From: Novosphingobium panipatense
Lineage (GTDB): Bacteria; Pseudomonadota; Alphaproteobacteria; Sphingomonadales; Sphingomonadaceae
DNA: 64,000 nt
Reading direction: 5' to 3'
Assembly: GCF_002149965.1 (NCBI RefSeq)
Contig: NZ_MSQB01000010.1
Coordinates: forward strand, 1 to 64,000
Below are positions 1-6,197 of this stretch, in pieces. How positions within the stretch are numbered: the stretch's first letter is position 1; the number at the start of each line of letters is the position of its first letter. The notes under the pieces were generated by a model. It ran no database searches. It had not been told where the DNA came from and saw only the letters and a program-made list of their open reading frames with translations. The translations under genes and the position numbers were made by a program.

Positions 1-264
1 CCCGCCGGTGGGAAGAAGAAGGGCCGTTAGGTCCCGAGTGAGGGCAGGCCGGGGAGCGGGGGGAACGCCTGGGGAAGAGGCAAGAGGGTCTGGCGCATCC
101 CGGCTGCGCCGGGACCGGCGCTCTAGTCGCTGCGCTCCCGGAGCCGCGCCTTACGGCGCGTCTCCGCCCTGCCGGGTGACGATCGCCTTGCGATGGAACC
201 TGAAGCTGAGGGGAGTGTGTAATTATTCTCTCTTATGACCTCCTAGTATGACATGCGGGGATCC

Positions 265-460
265 GGGCCGGTCAAGGATGAGCGGTCCCCCCAATTTTCA
301 GCTGCCACGGCCTGCGGCCGCAACACCGGAAAATCGGTTCCCCCGCTCCCCGCTGGCGCGGCGGCGGCCCATGCGGGCCACCGTCCCTGACCGCCCCGAC
401 CGCCGCATGCCCTGAGGAAAGTCTCATCACGAGGATGAGATCACTTCCAAGGAGGCTTTC
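265..460 (+). repeat. Duplicated leader region, copy A, before the DUF2493 gene
   Basis: This non-coding stretch matches the leader of the small gene at 2561. Both copies hold, in the same order, AGTATG, CAAGGAT, GCGGTCCCCCCAATTTT (282-298 here), AAAATCGG (330-337), a C-tract, and a ribosome site GGAGGCT(T/C)TC directly before the ATG. The AATTTT and AAAATCGG blocks are roughly inverted, so an RNA fold is possible. Bases 1-264 hold no gene I can support. A shared regulator or RNA element is an inference. Confidence 0.55.
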
Positions 461-1435
461 ATGCGCAACTTCACCAACTTCGCCGATCTCGCCCGCCACA
501 TCGCCGACGGACGCGCGACCGACGCGCAGGTCCAAAGCTATGACGGTTCGTTTCTCGACTATAGCGACATGGCCAAGCTCAGCACCACCGACGCGCCCGA
601 GCGCCTCGAAATGCCCGATCCAGACCAGGTGCGCGCTGCCGTCGAAATGATGATGGCGACGCTTTTCGACGTCTTTCGCGACACCCGGATGGAGCCGTTC
701 GCAACCGACCTCGCCTGGGGCTTCGTGAACAGCTTCCATGTCGTCGCCAAGCGCGTGGAAGGTCGGGAGGATGACGCTGCCAAGAAGCTCGGCGAACTGG
801 CACGGCACTATGATCCCTCCGAGATCTACGCCACCGAAGTCGAGGACGCGCAGACGCTCTGCCAGACCTTGCAGGGGTGCCGCGAAGCCCTCGAATGCAT
901 GCGGGACCACGCCGGGGAAGTCTACCGCGTCGAGGTCGGCAAGCCCTTCTCGCCGGTGAAGGGAAGCCGCGTATCGAGCGGGCTGACGGCCTCGATGATC
1001 GATGCTCGGGACTATCTGGCCTCGCGCAGCCGTACCCGCCGCGAACAGTATGAACCCCAGGGACCGGTCGTCGCCTTCTCGGGCGGCCAGCAGTGGGAGG
1101 ATGCCGATCTCCTCTTCTCCGGTCTCGACAGCATCAAGGCCCGAATTCCGGAAATGATCCTCGCCACCACCGCACAGTCCAAAGGCTGCGATGCCATCGC
1201 CCATGCCTGGGCCGCCTCGCGCGGGGTCAAGGTCATTCAGTTCCGCCTCGACCGAAGCCTTGGCAACCGCGCCGCGTTCGTGCGCAATGACCGCATCCTG
1301 GCCCTCAAGCCGGTGCACGCCGTCATCTGTGAAGGCACCGGGATCCAGGCCAATCTCGCCCAGAAGCTGCGGCAGGCAGGGGTGCCCCTCAACATCGTGC
1401 GGCTCGCCCAGCAGACGATCGCCAGACGCGCCTGA
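461..1435 (+). CDS. Plasmid-backbone protein with C-terminal DUF2493 (SLOG-like) domain
   Basis: This 324-residue protein has an uncharacterised N-terminal half. Its C-terminal part (about 200-320) reads like the DUF2493/YspA-type SLOG fold: the strand VVAFSGGQQWEDADLLF, then ILATTAQSKGCDAIAHAWAA and a Rossmann-like repeat. SLOG domains are thought to bind nucleotides or nucleotide-derived ligands; the substrate here is unknown. The start is set by GGAGG at 451-455, six bases before the ATG. No signal peptide or membrane segment is seen. It is followed by a strong hairpin and then the 1596 gene. Genes of this kind are common in the accessory backbone of large alphaproteobacterial plasmids. 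The domain call is moderately secure and the role is not known. Confidence 0.75.
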   Translation: MRNFTNFADLARHIADGRATDAQVQSYDGSFLDYSDMAKLSTTDAPERLEMPDPDQVRAAVEMMMATLFDVFRDTRMEPFATDLAWGFVNSFHVVAKRVEGREDDAAKKLGELARHYDPSEIYATEVEDAQTLCQTLQGCREALECMRDHAGEVYRVEVGKPFSPVKGSRVSSGLTASMIDARDYLASRSRTRREQYEPQGPVVAFSGGQQWEDADLLFSGLDSIKARIPEMILATTAQSKGCDAIAHAWAASRGVKVIQFRLDRSLGNRAAFVRNDRILALKPVHAVICEGTGIQANLAQKLRQAGVPLNIVRLAQQTIARRA

Positions 1436-1445
1436 CCGCGCATGG

Positions 1446-1471
1446 GGAGGCTCCGGTTCGCCGGGGCCTCC
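1446..1471 (+). terminator. Hairpin terminator after the DUF2493 gene
   Basis: GGAGGCTCCGG and CCGGGGCCTCC form an 11-bp stem with one mismatch around a TTCG loop, ten bases after the stop codon, followed by a pyrimidine-rich run. It looks like an intrinsic terminator with a weak T-tract. Confidence 0.6.
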
Positions 1472-1497
1472 TCTACCTTCTTCTTGTGCTTCGATGT

Positions 1498-1530
1498 CGG
1501 CGCTCGGGGGCATCGAACCCCCTCGCGCCG
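1498..1530 (+). repeat. Hairpin with GGGGCATCGA(A/G)CCCC core, copy 1
   Basis: An imperfect stem (CGGCGCTCGGGGG against CCCCCTCGCGCCG) is closed by CATCGAA. The same core, GGGGCATCGA(A/G)CCCC, recurs in the hairpin at 2835-2865 after the third small gene. It lies between two genes and has no T-tract. Confidence 0.45.
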
Positions 1531-1595
1531 ACCCTGAAACGCCAGAATAAAGGGGAGGGGGACAGGAGATGCGAACTGCCAGAAGGAGGCTGGAG

Positions 1596-2171
1596 ATGAG
1601 CATCGTTTTCCGTATCGCAACCGACCTTGACGACCGCATCGTCCCACCGGCCGAAATCACCGCCCGCCAACTCGCCGCTTTTCGCGCGCGGCTTGCTGCC
1701 GAGGGGGACAGGACAGGCGAGACCCTGCTGCATTGCCGGGGTGGCGATGAGGAGCTTTCGGACAATTTCGAGGCCCGTGTCTGCCCGTTTGCCCTCGCGA
1801 CCCTTGCCCGTCTGTTCGACTATGCGACCGACGTCATCACCGTCCTGGAGGAAGCCCAGTTCAGGGCCCGCCGGGTGAAGGTTTGGCACACGAGCCCGAA
1901 CGGACCCATCCGCATGCGGGTCGCCGAGACCTCGGACCGCGCCCTCGAGCTCGACCTCCCCGCGACCCCTGCCATGGCGCTGCTCGAAAGCCTCGGCTTG
2001 CGCGCCGACAGTGTCGGTGAAATCCCGATCGAAACGCTCCGGCAGCGGCTGGCCAATCCTGCCGTGCAACGCCGCCTGAACGACGCTGAACTCGCCCACT
2101 ATCTGCCCTCGTTGACGACGCTGATCGAGAGCGCCCGGCTCGATGACAGTTCCCGGTTCGAATGGGCCTGA
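1596..2171 (+). CDS. Hypothetical plasmid protein (191 aa)
   Basis: No family was recognised. The protein is soluble, rich in acidic residues, Leu and Ala, with no signal peptide or membrane segment. The middle (about 45-105) carries CRGGDEELSDNFEARVCPFA and an FDYATDVITVLEEAQF helix; the tail is helical. The start at 1596 is preferred over the upstream in-frame ATG at 1569 because AGAAGGAGG (1581-1589) stands at the right distance. It lies between two hairpin-bounded small genes and ends just before a strong terminator, so it may be transcribed alone. Codon use and GC match its neighbours. It is probably a conserved accessory gene of this plasmid family; no function is proposed. Confidence 0.65.
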   Translation: MSIVFRIATDLDDRIVPPAEITARQLAAFRARLAAEGDRTGETLLHCRGGDEELSDNFEARVCPFALATLARLFDYATDVITVLEEAQFRARRVKVWHTSPNGPIRMRVAETSDRALELDLPATPAMALLESLGLRADSVGEIPIETLRQRLANPAVQRRLNDAELAHYLPSLTTLIESARLDDSSRFEWA

Positions 2172-2192
2172 GCCTCCCCTGTTCGAACCGGC

Positions 2193-2231
2193 GGGGCGCG
2201 TCGCATTTCGGTGCGGCGCGCCCCTTTTTTT
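2193..2231 (+). terminator. Strong rho-independent terminator
   Basis: GGGGCGCG (2193-2200) pairs with CGCGCCCC (2217-2224), with further inner pairing, and is followed by seven T residues. It lies about 20 bases after the stop of the 1596 gene. Confidence 0.85.
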
Positions 2232-2344
2232 GCTGGCTGTCTCCAAGCACCGCAGCCCGCTCGCTCGCGTGTCGCGCGGCCCCTGCGGGCCGCACGGCGC
2301 TACGCATCGGCCTGCTCCCAGAACGAAACCAAACATCTCTCACT

Positions 2345-2560
2345 GACGTCCAAGTATGTCGGCCGGGCGAGGCCGCCTCAAGGATCGGCGGTCCCCCCAA
2401 TTTTGCCGGGCGCACCGCTCCGCTTCGCTCCACGGCACACCCAACAAAATCGGCACCCCCACCGCCCGCTGCGCGGTCGCCGGCGTTGCCGGCGCTCCTT
2501 GACCCGACCTCACCCGGCCGACGCCAGCCTTGCAGTCATTCAAGACAGCAGGAGGCTCTC
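2345..2560 (+). repeat. Duplicated leader region, copy B, before the 73-aa gene
   Basis: This is the second copy of the leader at 265-460: AGTATG, CAAGGAT, GCGGTCCCCCCAATTTT (2388-2404), AAAATCGG (2446-2453), a C-tract, then GGAGGCTCTC right before the ATG at 2561. The bases between the conserved blocks differ in sequence and slightly in length, as expected if the blocks are under selection. No gene is seen between 2232 and 2560. Confidence 0.55.
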
Positions 2561-2782
2561 ATGCAGATCATCTCGACCAGCACTTACAACCACGCCGCTT
2601 ATCTCGCCGCGATCGCCTGCGCAGAGCGCCGCGCGCTGCACAGCTACTTCGACCAGCATGTGCTTGAGGACGAGGAAGCGGGGTTCATCGCCATCGACGA
2701 GGGCGATTATGGGGCACTCCCCGCGATGCTCATCGACAAAGTAGTCCACACGATCCCGGGCGGGCTCTGGGACGAGAACTGA
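2561..2782 (+). CDS. Small acidic hypothetical protein (73 aa)
   Basis: A 73-residue acidic protein with a helical N-terminus containing CAERRALHSYFDQHVLEDEE and a C-terminal segment ending in WDEN. GGAGG at 2551-2555 fixes the start. It is bounded upstream by the duplicated leader and downstream by a strong terminator, so it forms a single-gene unit. No family or function was recognised. The shared leader suggests co-regulation with the DUF2493 gene at 461. Confidence 0.65.
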   Translation: MQIISTSTYNHAAYLAAIACAERRALHSYFDQHVLEDEEAGFIAIDEGDYGALPAMLIDKVVHTIPGGLWDEN

Positions 2783-2788
2783 CAGGGA

Positions 2789-2819
2789 GGGGAGGGGCCA
2801 GGCGCCTCTCCCCTTTTTT
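2789..2819 (+). terminator. Strong rho-independent terminator
   Basis: GGGGAGGGGC (2789-2798) pairs with GCCTCTCCCC (2804-2813) with one mismatch around a five-base loop, followed by six T residues, seven bases after the stop codon of the 73-aa gene. Confidence 0.88.
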
Positions 2820-2834
2820 GCTGTCGGATGGTGC

Positions 2835-2865
2835 GGGCATGAGGGGCATCGAGCCCCTCATGCCC
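2835..2865. repeat. Perfect 13-bp hairpin with GGGGCATCGAGCCCC core, copy 2
   Basis: GGGCATGAGGGGC (2835-2847) and GCCCCTCATGCCC (2853-2865) are perfect complements around the loop ATCGA. The core matches the hairpin at 1498-1530. It lies between the plus-strand terminator and the end of the minus-strand gene at 2932, without a T-tract. Confidence 0.55.
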
Positions 2866-2931
2866 GTCCGGTGCGTCTTTGAACTTCGGGACGATATGCC
2901 TATCCCAAAGCACGAAACGCGGGCGTGCCCG

Positions 2932-3150
2932 TCACGCTGCGAGGCGCTTTTCGACCTCGTCCACGCCGAGCGCCTTTATGCGCTTGCCAAGGCTTTCGAT
3001 CCTGCGTGGATCGAGCTTGAGCAATCCGGCTCTATCGAGCGCCTTGATCGCCTCGTCGCGCTCCCGTTCCTCCAGTTGGCGGCGCCTGTCAGTCAGCCGC
3101 CGTTCGTCCTCAGCAAGCGCCGCGCGCTCCTGTTCTATCGTTCGTGCCAT
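2932..3150 (-). CDS. Small coiled-coil protein divergent from the transfer genes (72 aa)
   Basis: The 72-residue product starts MARTIEQERAALAEDERR and is strongly charged, with an Arg/Glu-rich coiled coil over residues 5-35 and a helix-rich tail (KALDRAGLLKLDPRR). AAGAGGTG seven bases upstream supports the ATG at 3150; the longer in-frame reading to 3387 has no comparable ribosome site. It faces away from the RHH-traD-traI operon across a 480-base gap. Small coiled-coil proteins at this place in rhizobial and sphingomonad transfer regions are often accessory transfer proteins (TraD/TraC-like of Ti plasmids or mobilisation accessory proteins), and that is my inferred role. DNA binding is not shown by a motif I can name. 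Confidence 0.7.
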   Translation of the reverse strand: MARTIEQERAALAEDERRLTDRRRQLEERERDEAIKALDRAGLLKLDPRRIESLGKRIKALGVDEVEKRLAA

Positions 3151-3631
3151 GAGCACCTCTTGGTTCACGCTGATCGGGCTGCGAACTGACAGGCAGCCTA
3201 TCGCACCAGAGCCGACCGGGAAACCACCATTGCAGGCGTTTTCCGCTTGATAGGCGGCCGCCCAGGATCGGACTGTTCCGCTCGGCTGAGCGGCAGGGTG
3301 CCTGGCCGGATCCGGATTCGCGCCACGATCCGATCGTCTGTCCCACTCCCCGCAGACATAGCGAACAATCCTAAGGCAGAGATGCACACCGTATGCACCT
3401 GCGGTGCAATATTGTCTTGTAACCTCAAAGCGTTATCGTGAATGCGCTGTGTGGGACGTCCGAGTACATATTTTGCGCTCGCCATTAAGCACTGAAAACC
3501 AACGGGTTGCATGTAGTCGCCGCGACTGCCGCCAATGCTGCACCACAGTCCGCGTTGCGCGGCAGGAGGTTTTCGGCTAAGAAAACAGCCACTTTCTGAG
3601 ACCCCACCAGCCTCTCTGCTAGGAGGCTGGG
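3151..3631. other. Divergent intergenic region, candidate oriT and promoters
   Basis: This 480-base gap separates the minus-strand small gene from the RHH/traD/traI genes, the usual place of an origin of transfer. Visible structures: a perfect inverted repeat TGCACC-TGC-GGTGCA at 3394-3408 with further TGCAC copies at 3383 and 3394; GTTTTC-GGCTAA-GAAAAC at 3569-3586; and a hairpin at 3607-3630. No nic consensus was identified, so the oriT call rests on position and repeats. Confidence 0.45.
3607..3630 (+). promoter_or_regulatory. Hairpin that buries the ribosome site of the RHH gene
   Basis: CCAGCCTC (3607-3614) and GAGGCTGG (3623-3630) are perfect complements with an 8-base loop. The AGGAGG ribosome site (3621-3626) lies in the 3' arm and the TTG start codon follows one base after the stem, so folding should limit initiation of the RHH gene and possibly the overlapping traD. 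Confidence 0.55.
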
Positions 3632-3922
3632 TTGAGCAGCAAACTTCGCCATTACAACGTGCGTCTGACGCCGACCCAATGGGCTCGGTTGAGCGCGCTT
3701 GCCGACGATCGGCAACAGACCCCTGCAAAGCTCGTCCGCGACGCGGTCGATGCCTATCTGGGCGCCAACGATCTGCTGAACGCCAGCCAGCGCCGGCTGG
3801 CCCGCATCAGCGAGTTCCAGCAGATCGCGCTCGATATCATCATACGCGAACAATATCCCGAATATCGGGACCGCATCATCGCGGAAGCCGACAAGCGCCT
3901 GGAGCAATATCATGGCGCGTAA
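3632..3922 (+). CDS. Ribbon-helix-helix-type transfer regulator or relaxosome protein (96 aa)
   Basis: This 96-residue protein begins at TTG, five bases after AGGAGG. The N-terminal KLRHYNVRLTPTQWARLSAL followed by TPAKLVRDAVDAYL fits a ribbon-helix-helix (CopG/MetJ-type) DNA-binding fold: a short strand, then two helices. The C-terminal half is helical and charged. The last 11 bases overlap the start of the TraD-type gene at 3912, so the two are translationally coupled. By analogy with TraY, TrwA and NikA, which bind oriT and autoregulate, it probably binds the repeats just upstream. The TTG start and the hairpin over its ribosome site suggest deliberately low expression. The fold call is fairly secure and the relaxosome role is inferred. 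Confidence 0.72.
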   Translation: MSSKLRHYNVRLTPTQWARLSALADDRQQTPAKLVRDAVDAYLGANDLLNASQRRLARISEFQQIALDIIIREQYPEYRDRIIAEADKRLEQYHGA

Positions 3923-6194
3923 GGACATCCGCACCGATGGCAGATCGGTCCCGCTCACCCACCATTCCTCCCGCGGCAGGGTGCAGCGCAACGCTGGCAA
4001 CTTCACCCGTGGCAGCCAGCTCATCACGCATGAAATGCTCATGTGGTTCGCCGGTGCGAAACTGCCGCTGCTGCTCTGGTTCTTTGCGTTCGTGGCGGCC
4101 TGGTTCGTGATCATGTCCGTGCGGCTCGACGAGCACGGCTTCCAGCTGATCTGCATGAAGCTCTACGCTATGCTCTGGGACTGGATCGGGCTCGATCCCA
4201 ACAAGCGCGTGAACGTCGCCCTGCCCAGTGGCGAGGTGATGCGCACCATCATGCCCTATGTGCCCCACATCCCGGATGTCATACGGGCCTGGTCGGTGGC
4301 CATGCGCGGCGTTCTCGGTGCCCTTCTGGTCTCGATCTTTGTGGCGATTCCACTCGCCATCTGGTTCGTCGACATGTCCCGCAAGCGTGGCCTTTCGATC
4401 CTTCAGGAACGCCATGAGCGCGGCGCCATGCTGGTCAGCAGGGACCTCCTCTACTCGGAGGTGGTTCAGCACAACCGCGCCAAGTTCGAAGAGGACGCCC
4501 GCGAGGGCTTTCCCGGCCTGTCGAGTGCCCAGGTGCTTCGCCTGCCATTCTCGGCGCGCAAGGAAGGCGGCATCCACCATCCCTACACGCTCGCGGACAT
4601 CCCTTATCCCCATCGGATGGAGCAGTCCCATACGATGCTCATCGGCACGACCGGTGCGGGCAAGACAACCGCGCTGCGCAGCCTCGTTGCCCAGATGCGC
4701 GCGCGACAGGACAACGCGGTCATCTTCGATCTCACCGGGGCCTATGTCGAGGCGTTCTTCGATCGCTCGCGCGACACCATCCTCAACCCCATGGATCAGC
4801 GCTGCCCCGCCTGGTCGATCTTCAACGACTGCTCGACATACAGCAATTTCACATCGGCAGCCGTCGCGCTCATCCCCTCCGATGGCGGCTCGTCAGAGCC
4901 CTTCTGGGCGCTGGCGGCGCGGACCCTCTTCATCGAAATGTGCATGCGCCTGATCGAGCGCGGGGAAACCAGCAATCTGGCCTTGGCCGAAAATCTGATG
5001 ACCGCCGATCTCAAGCGGGTTCATCGCTATCTGTCCAACACGATTGCCGATCCACTGACCGCGCCGGAAGCCGCACGCATGGCCGAGTCCATCCGGGCCG
5101 TCTTCAATACCAATGCGCAGGTGTTGCGCTTCCTTCCCGACGAGGGCGAACCCTTCTCGATCCGCCAATGGATGATGGCGGATCGCAAGCCCGGGTCCAT
5201 TCTCTTCGTGACGTCCGACTATGACGATCTGGACATGAACAAGCCGCTGCTGACGCTGTGGATGAACCTGGCGATCACCAGTCTGATGAAGCTGCCGCGC
5301 ACCAGTGCGCTGCGCACCTGGTTCATGTTCGATGAGGTCGGGGCACTTCACCGGGTGCCGGCGATTGAAAAGGGCCTGCAGACCGCGCGCAATTTTGGCG
5401 GGGCCATGATTCTCGGGCTGCATAGTTTCGAGAAGCTGGTTGAGGTGTACGGCGAGCAGGGAGCCCGCAATCTCGCCTCTCTCGCACGCTCGAAGCTCAT
5501 TCTGGCGACCGCTGATCTCGATACCGCCGAGCAGTGCGCCCGCTACATCGGCAATCGCGAAGTCCGGCAAATGGATGAGGCCTACAGCTACGGCTATAAC
5601 AACACCCGAGACGCCTCGACTCTCACGCCGCGCAAGCAGGTGGAGCCGCTCGTCATAGCCGACGATATCACCAACCTGCCGTCGCTTCACGGCTTCGTGA
5701 AGTTCCCCGACGGTTTCCCCGCCGCAAGGATCAAACTCGAATGGCAACACTACCCGCAGGTCGCTGAAGGCTTCCTCCCGCGCCCCGATCCACGGCCGGT
5801 GCGTTCCAAGCGCGCCGAAGAGGCCTTTGAAGACGCGGAAGAGGGGGAAGCTGGCGGGCGGGACGGGGCAGGGCAGATCGTCGAGGAGGTGGTGGAGCCG
5901 GGCAATCTCGCCAAGGAAATGGCAGCACGCATCCTCGAGCAGAATGCCGAAGAACCCGGCCGGAACCGCAGCGACGACGAAGGGGAAAAGAGCCGCGAAC
6001 CGCAAGGGATCAACGCGCAGCCGCGCGCCACGGGCGAGGGAGATCCGTCACGCAGAGGCGAACGGACCGATGCCGCAGACAGCCGGGCAGCTACAGCGTC
6101 GATGTCCTCCGTCGAGGATCAAACGCTGGTCGAACTGCGTCACGATTTCTCCGCGGGCCTGGAGCCTGACGGTGGCATGGACATGGGGATCTAG
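3912..6194 (+). CDS. traD: TraD-type conjugative coupling protein (T4CP ATPase)
   Basis: This 760-residue VirD4/TraD-family hexameric ATPase would link the relaxosome to the type IV secretion channel at the inner membrane. Two N-terminal membrane segments are visible (about 50-70, LPLLLWFFAFVAAWFVIMSV, and about 132-154) with a periplasmic loop between. The Walker A motif GTTGAGKTT lies at about 245-253, and Walker B WFMFDEVGALH near 470, followed by GGAMILGLHSFEKL. The C-terminal 130 residues are acidic and of low complexity, as in F TraD, where the tail contacts the relaxosome. It overlaps the RHH gene upstream and lies three bases before the relaxase gene. Family assignment is secure; F-type rather than P-type is likely from size and arrangement. 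Confidence 0.92.
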   Translation: MARKDIRTDGRSVPLTHHSSRGRVQRNAGNFTRGSQLITHEMLMWFAGAKLPLLLWFFAFVAAWFVIMSVRLDEHGFQLICMKLYAMLWDWIGLDPNKRVNVALPSGEVMRTIMPYVPHIPDVIRAWSVAMRGVLGALLVSIFVAIPLAIWFVDMSRKRGLSILQERHERGAMLVSRDLLYSEVVQHNRAKFEEDAREGFPGLSSAQVLRLPFSARKEGGIHHPYTLADIPYPHRMEQSHTMLIGTTGAGKTTALRSLVAQMRARQDNAVIFDLTGAYVEAFFDRSRDTILNPMDQRCPAWSIFNDCSTYSNFTSAAVALIPSDGGSSEPFWALAARTLFIEMCMRLIERGETSNLALAENLMTADLKRVHRYLSNTIADPLTAPEAARMAESIRAVFNTNAQVLRFLPDEGEPFSIRQWMMADRKPGSILFVTSDYDDLDMNKPLLTLWMNLAITSLMKLPRTSALRTWFMFDEVGALHRVPAIEKGLQTARNFGGAMILGLHSFEKLVEVYGEQGARNLASLARSKLILATADLDTAEQCARYIGNREVRQMDEAYSYGYNNTRDASTLTPRKQVEPLVIADDITNLPSLHGFVKFPDGFPAARIKLEWQHYPQVAEGFLPRPDPRPVRSKRAEEAFEDAEEGEAGGRDGAGQIVEEVVEPGNLAKEMAARILEQNAEEPGRNRSDDEGEKSREPQGINAQPRATGEGDPSRRGERTDAADSRAATASMSSVEDQTLVELRHDFSAGLEPDGGMDMGI

Positions 6195-6197
6195 GCC

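Noticed and set aside
272..1765. A 497-codon minus-strand reading across the first two genes
   Set aside because: It covers the DUF2493 gene antisense, has biased composition without family motifs, and no ribosome site; the plus-strand genes have clear ribosome sites and terminators.
2150..2175. GGTTCGAAT / GTTCGAACC strings resembling a tRNA T-loop
   Set aside because: They belong to the gene end and the terminator region; no cloverleaf, acceptor stem or anticodon arm can be formed around them.
4893..6005. 370-codon minus-strand reading inside traD
   Set aside because: It is the antisense of the conserved TraD ATPase region and has no recognisable motif; a codon-bias shadow.
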